NCBI GenBank assembly: GCA_033557675.1
Contig: JAWQRM010000244.1
Span: 1-25,772, forward strand
Source of the DNA: Coptodactyla brooksi
Lineage: Eukaryota > Arthropoda > Insecta > Coleoptera > Scarabaeidae
Reading direction: 5' to 3'
DNA length: 25,772 bases
A program made the position numbers and the translations under genes. Positions 21,511 through 25,772 of this stretch are shown in pieces; within the stretch, counting starts at the first letter, position 1; each line of letters opens with the position of its first letter. The notes under the pieces are model-generated. The model searched no databases, had not been told where the DNA came from, and saw nothing but the letters and a program-made list of their open reading frames with translations.

Positions 21511-23026
21511 GAAAAAATTGAAATAATGAACACGTTGGAGAAAGAAAAATTGTCAGTTCGGGTACTAGCGAAAAAGGTTAGGTATTTTAGTTAGGAAAAT
21601 TAAACAATTCTTCACATTTGTAAATATTTTTGCAAAGGTTCTATATCGGGAAAACACAGGCTGCATAAATATTCACCAGAAGAAAAGTTTTCTTAAATCT
21701 GAAGGTTCTCGTATAGACAAAATATGCTTTGATTTGTTCGCAAATGCTAGAAGCCAGAAGATTCTCATTTCTGGACTGATAGTAAAGGCAAAGACAAGCC
21801 TTTAGACATAGATGACTACAAAAATGGCGTTGAAGACATAACATTACTTTCAAACGTATAGCTGGCGAAGCTTCAGATGTAAGTCGAGTAGATGTCGACA
21901 ACCTCAAGACAAAGCTTTCATCTACTAATATATTGCTTGGGTATCCACCAAAGGATATTTACAATGCTGATGAAAGTGGGATATTCTGCCGTGTTTTATC
22001 TGATAAAACTATCGCCGTGAAATCTGACAAATGCATCGGTGGTAAGCTATTGAAGGAAAGACTCACTATTTTGTTTTGTATAAACATGGCAGGAGAAAAA
22101 GAGATGTTGTTAGTTATTGAAAAAGCGGCTCGTCTTCGAGCATTCAAAAGTCTTTTAATTAAAGATCTACCACCAAATTGGTAATCCAACAGAAAACCAT
22201 GGATGATGCGAGGTATCATATCTGAATGGTTGCAGCAATTTGATAAGAAAATTGGATCGCAGAAAGGAAAAGTTCTTTTATTCTTGGATAATGCAGCATC
22301 TCATTCTAGAGATTTGAATTTAACGAATGTTAATATATTTTTTTAGCTGCAAGCACAATTGCAGTGTGTCAATCCTTGGATTAGGGCATAATCCAAAATA
22401 TCAAGGTTCGTTACAGAAGCTTTATTTTGAAGCATATATTATCAAAAATAGATGCAGCCAATTCAGCATCACAGCTGGCAAGATGTACTAACGTACTTGA
22501 GGCTTTATACTTCACTAAAGCTTCGTGGGATAAAGTTGAAGCAGCCACTGCTTTCGTAAAGCAGCATTCGTACGAGATAATTGCATCCTTCCAGAGTTTG
22601 ATGCCGAGAGTTTGATGCGATGAATTACCATTGTCAACATTTTAAATCTACAAAGCGGGTTCGCTGAATTAAGTGATAAAAATTTGGAAGAATTTTTAAA
22701 TACCGATGAAGCAATCCACACTCAGGATCACAGCATAGAAATTCAATTAGAAAATGAAAATGATTTCAACTAGAATACGAAAAAACTATGGAAGTAAACG
22801 ATTCAGAGGACAAAGAGGACGAAGCCAATGACCAAGCCCCTGATTCGATAAAATCATATGATGAGGCACTGAAGCAAATTGCCCGTTTGATCCGGTTAGC
22901 AAGAGATGACTTTATAGCATTTCAACATTTGAAAAAATTAGAAAGGCATTTTGAAAATGATCAGTTGAAATGGAAGCAAGCCAAGTTTCATCAGACGAAA
23001 ACTTGTAAATTTTTTCAACCCATGTA
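21511..23026 (+). pseudogene. Tigger/pogo-type (CENP-B-like) transposase relic
   Basis: In order: an N-terminal helix-turn-helix reading KIEIMNTLEKEKLSVRVLAK (21514-21575); a CENP-B-type DNA-binding piece FDLFANARSQKILISGLIVK (about 21730-21790); GEASDVSRVDV (near 21865-21900); the DDE_1 domain starting YPPKDIYNADESGIF (21940-21987), with the first aspartate in NADES; LLKERLTILFCINMAGEKE; WMMRGIISEWLQQFDKK; VLLFLDNAASH (22270-22305), with the second aspartate; and CQSLD then a stop then GIIQNIKVRYRS (22365-22420), with the third aspartate. The tail (22788-23026) is acidic and ends NDQLKWKQAKFHQ. Stops and frame changes occur at about 22183, 22346, 22391, 22614 and elsewhere. All three aspartates survive, but the gene is dead. 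Confidence 0.85.
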
Positions 23027-23039
23027 AATTTATTTTTAA

Positions 23040-23130
23040 GCTTTTAATATACATACATGTACTTGTACGTACAATTGTACATACATATAAGTACATATGT
23101 ATGTACTACGCATGCATACAATGTTATTTA
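23040..23130. repeat. TACA/GTAC-rich low-complexity stretch
   Basis: Repeated TACATACATGTAC-like words with strong local dyad symmetry lie in the 3' region of the Tigger element. Confidence 0.6.
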
Positions 23131-23341
23131 TATCTACTTGTACGTATGCATTTGTAATAAAAGCTATGTAACGAAATTGATATAAAAGGTATTTATTATA
23201 ACTGAATTTACGGAAATACATCCCCCACAGCCGGACGAAAACACTGGAACCTCTAAGTGTCCTCTTACGAGAGGTTTCACTGTATTTGGAAGATATGTGT
23301 TCAAAAATCAACAATTTCTTCAAGAAACTACCCTAACCATA

Positions 23342-23924
23342 CAAAGTGTGTAAATTTTCCACCTGGACGAAAGATACATTGGTCAATAATGAGCAAAGTT
23401 TATAAATAACAAACAACAAACACAAAAATACTAAAAACGATGCAAGCTTTTTATCAACAATAATTGTTTATGAGTGGTATAAATATTTTCGCGAAGGACG
23501 TAACAGGTGATGATGATGATGAACTGATGATGAACGACCACCAAGTGTCAGAATGGTCGCAGGAAATTTGCACATTAACCACACTACAGTTCATCAAATT
23601 CTGACCGAAGATTTAGTACAAAGAGGTTTGTGCACAGTTTGTATCACATCATTTAATATATGAACAAACATTGCCGGAGTATCAGAGTGCTGTATAAAAC
23701 TCATAGCTTTGTCGACGATATACAAACTATCCAAACTGTAATGACGCGTCAATTAAACACAATACCAATCAAGGTTCTAGAAAAATAATTCGATTAGCTG
23801 TTAAGTCGTAAAAAGCGTATAGACGCTGAAGGTGACTATTTTGAATAAACAAAAACAATCTTTTAAAAAGCAACTGTTTTCTTTTTGTAATAATAAAAGT
23901 CCGCGTGGAAATTTTACACAAGTT
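23342..23924 (+). mobile_element. Second mariner-type family, short relic
   Basis: About 583 bp lies between TA dinucleotides (23340-23341 and 23925-23926). The left end AGTGTGTAAATTTTCCAC matches the inverted right end TTGTGTAAAATTTCCAC, each followed by a GGAC motif. The interior holds both ends of a mariner-type transposase with the middle deleted. It is unrelated in its ends to copies 1-3. Confidence 0.7.
23466..23850 (+). pseudogene. Mariner/SETMAR-type transposase relic, middle deleted
   Basis: YEWYKYFREGR (23471-23503) matches the end of the first helix-turn-helix of SETMAR-like mariner transposases. A GATGAT-repeat stretch follows, then RPPSVRMVAGNL and TTVHQILTEDLVQRGL (23539-23630), the second helix-turn-helix. 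The catalytic centre is absent. The C-terminal end reads MTRQLNTIPI (23740-23770) and, after frame changes, RIDAEGDYFE (23818-23847), a typical end of this family. No catalytic aspartate survives. Confidence 0.75.
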
Positions 23925-23955
23925 TAGTTTAACTTTAACACTACTTGTTACTTAC

Positions 23956-24546
23956 ATCTTTTAACTTTGGCCTAACAGCCAATTTGCTGTTTGAAGCCCT
24001 AGGACTGACATCCCCTAACGACCCAGACTTTCCCTCGCTCGACTTAATCGTGGAATACTCGTAAAAGTCGTCGGTTCTGTAGAAATCAGCAGTCAATGGT
24101 GGCAGGATATTCGACATCGTCGAGGGACTGTTCAGTGGCTTGGTACTGGATAAAGTGCTGACGTTACTTTCATAGTGCCCAGCGTGATCATTAACAAATG
24201 TATAATTTTCGTAGCCCTGCATCCCATCGTCTATTGTTGATACACTGTTATAATTGTCTATAGCTTTCTGAAGGGGCACTTTGGTGAGCAGCTTAGGTCT
24301 GTATTCCGGATACATCACGATTCTTTGTTGGCCCTGAAAGACAAGAATAAAGAGTGGTGTGAGCTGAAATGCCATGAAGGATAATAAAACAAATATAGAA
24401 ATTATTATAACCGGATATATTGTGACGAGCACCTTATCTGTTGTAAATAAAAAACGTGACTCATCCACACCATCCATCTGCGGTGGCGAGCAATAACATC
24501 GACGACAATAACACGTTACTTGTGTCGGTTTCATTGTTTGTGTGGT
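23956..24546 (-). CDS. Candidate host coding exon, membrane protein of unknown family
   Basis: I do not recognise this protein. A minus-strand open frame of 591 nt (197 codons) is bounded upstream by CCTAATTTGCAG/ACC, a good acceptor with a branch-like CTAAT, and downstream by AAAGAT/GTAAGT, a consensus donor. Its length is divisible by three. The first ATG inside lies at 24534. If the donor is not used, the frame stops at 23941. The protein has a Cys cluster (CYCRRCYC), a long hydrophobic segment (from VLVTIYPVIIISIFVLLSF to FILVF, about 24432-24336) fit for one membrane span, and a polar Ser/Thr/Asn/Tyr-rich tail (NYNSVSTIDD, YEYSTIKSSEGKSG). The open frame and balanced codon use set it apart from every other frame here. 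Transposons lie on both sides. The hydrophobic piece could instead be an in-frame 99-nt intron (24334-24432). Confidence 0.55.
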
Positions 24547-24775
24547 CTGCAAATTAGGAATTACCCAAAATTCTTTAGATCACAATCAACTTGTTTATAA
24601 ATTAGTGAACAAAGTAATTCCAAGGTTATGAAACGTTATAAACTAACCCGAAATAACCTTTAACAATTAACCTTTAATTTATATTAATTATCATGCTAAA
24701 GACTTTAAATATTAAACAGCAATCATTAATCACAAATTTTAAAATAATCGTTAACTCATTATGTAGAATTATCTA

Positions 24776-25549
24776 TTGGGTTGTTTGGAAAGTAATTTCG
24801 TTTTCTTCGTAGCAGAGGCGTTAGTTGTATTTTAACCAGCTAACTTTATTCTAAGCCGTATATACATTATATATTCTGACAGCTGACATTGCAAAGTTTA
24901 AGTGTGAAAATATTTTGTTCGGTTCTGTGCAATTGTTTTCTTTTTGTGCCTTATGAAACATGGAGAATCAAAAACAGCATTTTGGACACATTTTGGTTTA
25001 GTCGATGTGTATGGAGAAGATGTATTGACAATGCCAGTGTCAAAGCTGGTTTGCAAAATTCTTTGCAAGTTTACAAAATTTGGAAGAATACCACGATCAA
25101 TTTTAAAGTGTATTGTCATCAACTGGACAAATTGCATGATTCACTCAATCTGAAAAGGACATAATTGATCAATAGAAAAAGTATAATGTTCCACCAAGAT
25201 AATGCGAGATCGCATAGCAGTTTGGGAACTCGCCAAAAGCTTTTATAGCTTGGATGGGATGTACTATCATACCCATGATATTCTCCAGATCTGGCACCTT
25301 CCGATTACTACTTGTGCCGGTATCTACAAATTTTTTTGGACGGTAAAACCTTTACTTCAAATGAAGCCGTCAGAAATGACTTGTTTCAGTTTTTACCAGC
25401 AAGGATCAGAAGTTTTATGAGCGTGGAATCGTGCTACTGCCAGAGAGATGACAAAAGGTGTATGTAATTACATAAAATATTTATTCTTTCGAAGAAAAGT
25501 GCCCTCTACTTTCCCCAAAAAAAAAGAAATTACTTTCCGAACAACCTAA
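24776..25549 (+). mobile_element. Mariner copy 3, both ends present
   Basis: A 774-bp unit is flanked by TA (24774-24775 and 25550-25551). Its ends TTGGGTTGTTTGGAAAG and TTAGGTTGTTCGGAAAG are matching inverted repeats of about 25 bp. It is the most complete of the three related copies, with the leader, the start codon and the right end all kept. Confidence 0.9.
24960..25450 (+). pseudogene. Internally deleted mariner transposase, copy 3
   Basis: MENQKQHFGHILV (ATG at 24960) is followed by a deletion, then a shifted VYGED-like piece and the same TTGCAAAATT-rich junction as in copy 1. The frame resumes INFKVYCHQLDKLHDSLNLK, a stop, LINRKSIMFHQDNARSH, then after more frame changes the region around SPDL..., GKTFTSNEAV and KFYERGI. 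The first catalytic aspartate and most of the DNA-binding region are missing. The second (DNARS) is present. Confidence 0.85.
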
Positions 25550-25682
25550 TAGTAATAAACTGTTAAACTAATAGCAAACAATCAAGAAATATCACCAGAA
25601 GAAGCCTTAGTTCTAAAATGTTGTTCAACAGAGCGCAAGTGAATAACTTCAGCAGTACATTATACACGTCCATGTTTAACAT

Positions 25683-25772
25683 CTATAAATTCGATTTGCT
25701 TATAACTTATTACAATATATATATATATATATATATATTTGGTAATAAGTTATAAGCAAATCGAATTTATAG
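25683..25772. repeat. Perfect inverted repeat around an AT microsatellite
   Basis: The 30-nt arm at 25683-25712 is the exact reverse complement of 25743-25772. One more C-G pair extends it inward, and about 28 nt of mostly alternating AT lies between. The right arm reaches the last base of the window, so the true size is unknown. Confidence 0.9.

Larger units (their letters stand above)
21061..23282 (+). mobile_element. Tigger/pogo element
   Basis: A 2222-bp unit is flanked by TA (21059-21060 and 23283-23284). The left end begins TAGTGAAAGCTCC; the right end read inward begins CAGTGAAACCTCTCGTAAG. Both subterminal regions carry several copies of CGGAC or TGGAC (for example near 21115, 21175, 21195, 21245 and 23231), a usual arrangement of binding sites in pogo-like elements. 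The length fits Tigger elements. The transposase inside is broken. Confidence 0.85.

Noticed and set aside
22515..22721. 68-codon minus-strand open frame within the Tigger element
   Set aside because: It is the antisense of the transposase relic, whose plus-strand motifs are recognisable.
23036..23323. 95-codon minus-strand open frame
   Set aside because: It covers the TACA/GTAC repeat and the Tigger end, and the translation only mirrors the repeat.
1..25772. CRISPR array, tRNA or rRNA genes, bacterial operons
   Set aside because: No spaced direct repeats, no tRNA arm consensus, no rRNA-like stretch and no run of co-directional intact frames was found.

Overview
The window looks like AT-rich nuclear DNA from an arthropod, most likely an insect. 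Hymenoptera (an ant or similar) is my best guess but is not proven. The reasons are the mix of transposon families (mariner, a DUF4817-type Tc1/mariner relative, piggyBac, Tigger/pogo, a Gypsy-like retroelement), a degenerate CCTAA run of the insect telomere type, GT-AG splice signals, and the absence of any bacterial operon layout. I see no rRNA, no tRNA and no CRISPR array.

Almost everything recognisable is a decayed mobile element. From left to right: a complete but broken DUF4817-type DNA transposon with very long inverted repeats (54-1545); a tandem duplication (3235-3514); a repeat-like block ending in degenerate CCTAA units (about 4815-5240); minus-strand relics that resemble a retroelement envelope (about 5350-5970) and a Gypsy-type gag (about 7250-8055), with an inverted-repeat structure between them; a small GC-rich minisatellite (9958-10090); two different piggyBac transposase relics head to tail on the minus strand (10830-12433); the 3' part of another Tc1/mariner-type transposase (13105-13557); mariner copy 1 (16722-about 17448); mariner copy 2, inverted (19807-20422); a Tigger/pogo element with both ends (21061-23282); a second, unrelated mariner-type relic (about 23342-23924); mariner copy 3 (24776-25549); and a perfect 30-bp inverted repeat around an AT microsatellite at the right edge (25683-25772).

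The one good candidate for a host gene is on the minus strand at 23956-24546. It is a 591-nt open exon (197 codons) with a splice-acceptor-like sequence at its 5' edge and a consensus donor at its 3' edge. It encodes a hydrophobic segment followed by a polar tail. I do not recognise the family. The hydrophobic segment is itself bounded by GT...AG and could be an in-frame intron.

None of the transposases is intact. Each has frameshifts, stops, deletions or lost catalytic residues. The three related mariner copies share the same kind of central deletion, so they look like a non-autonomous, internally deleted family moved by an enzyme supplied elsewhere. The window is best read as intergenic or intronic DNA serving as a transposon graveyard. 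I found no convincing new multi-gene system. The points most worth checking are the transposon whose right end is an inverted copy of its own 5' coding region, the piggyBac junction, the possible in-frame intron in the host exon, and the terminal palindrome.
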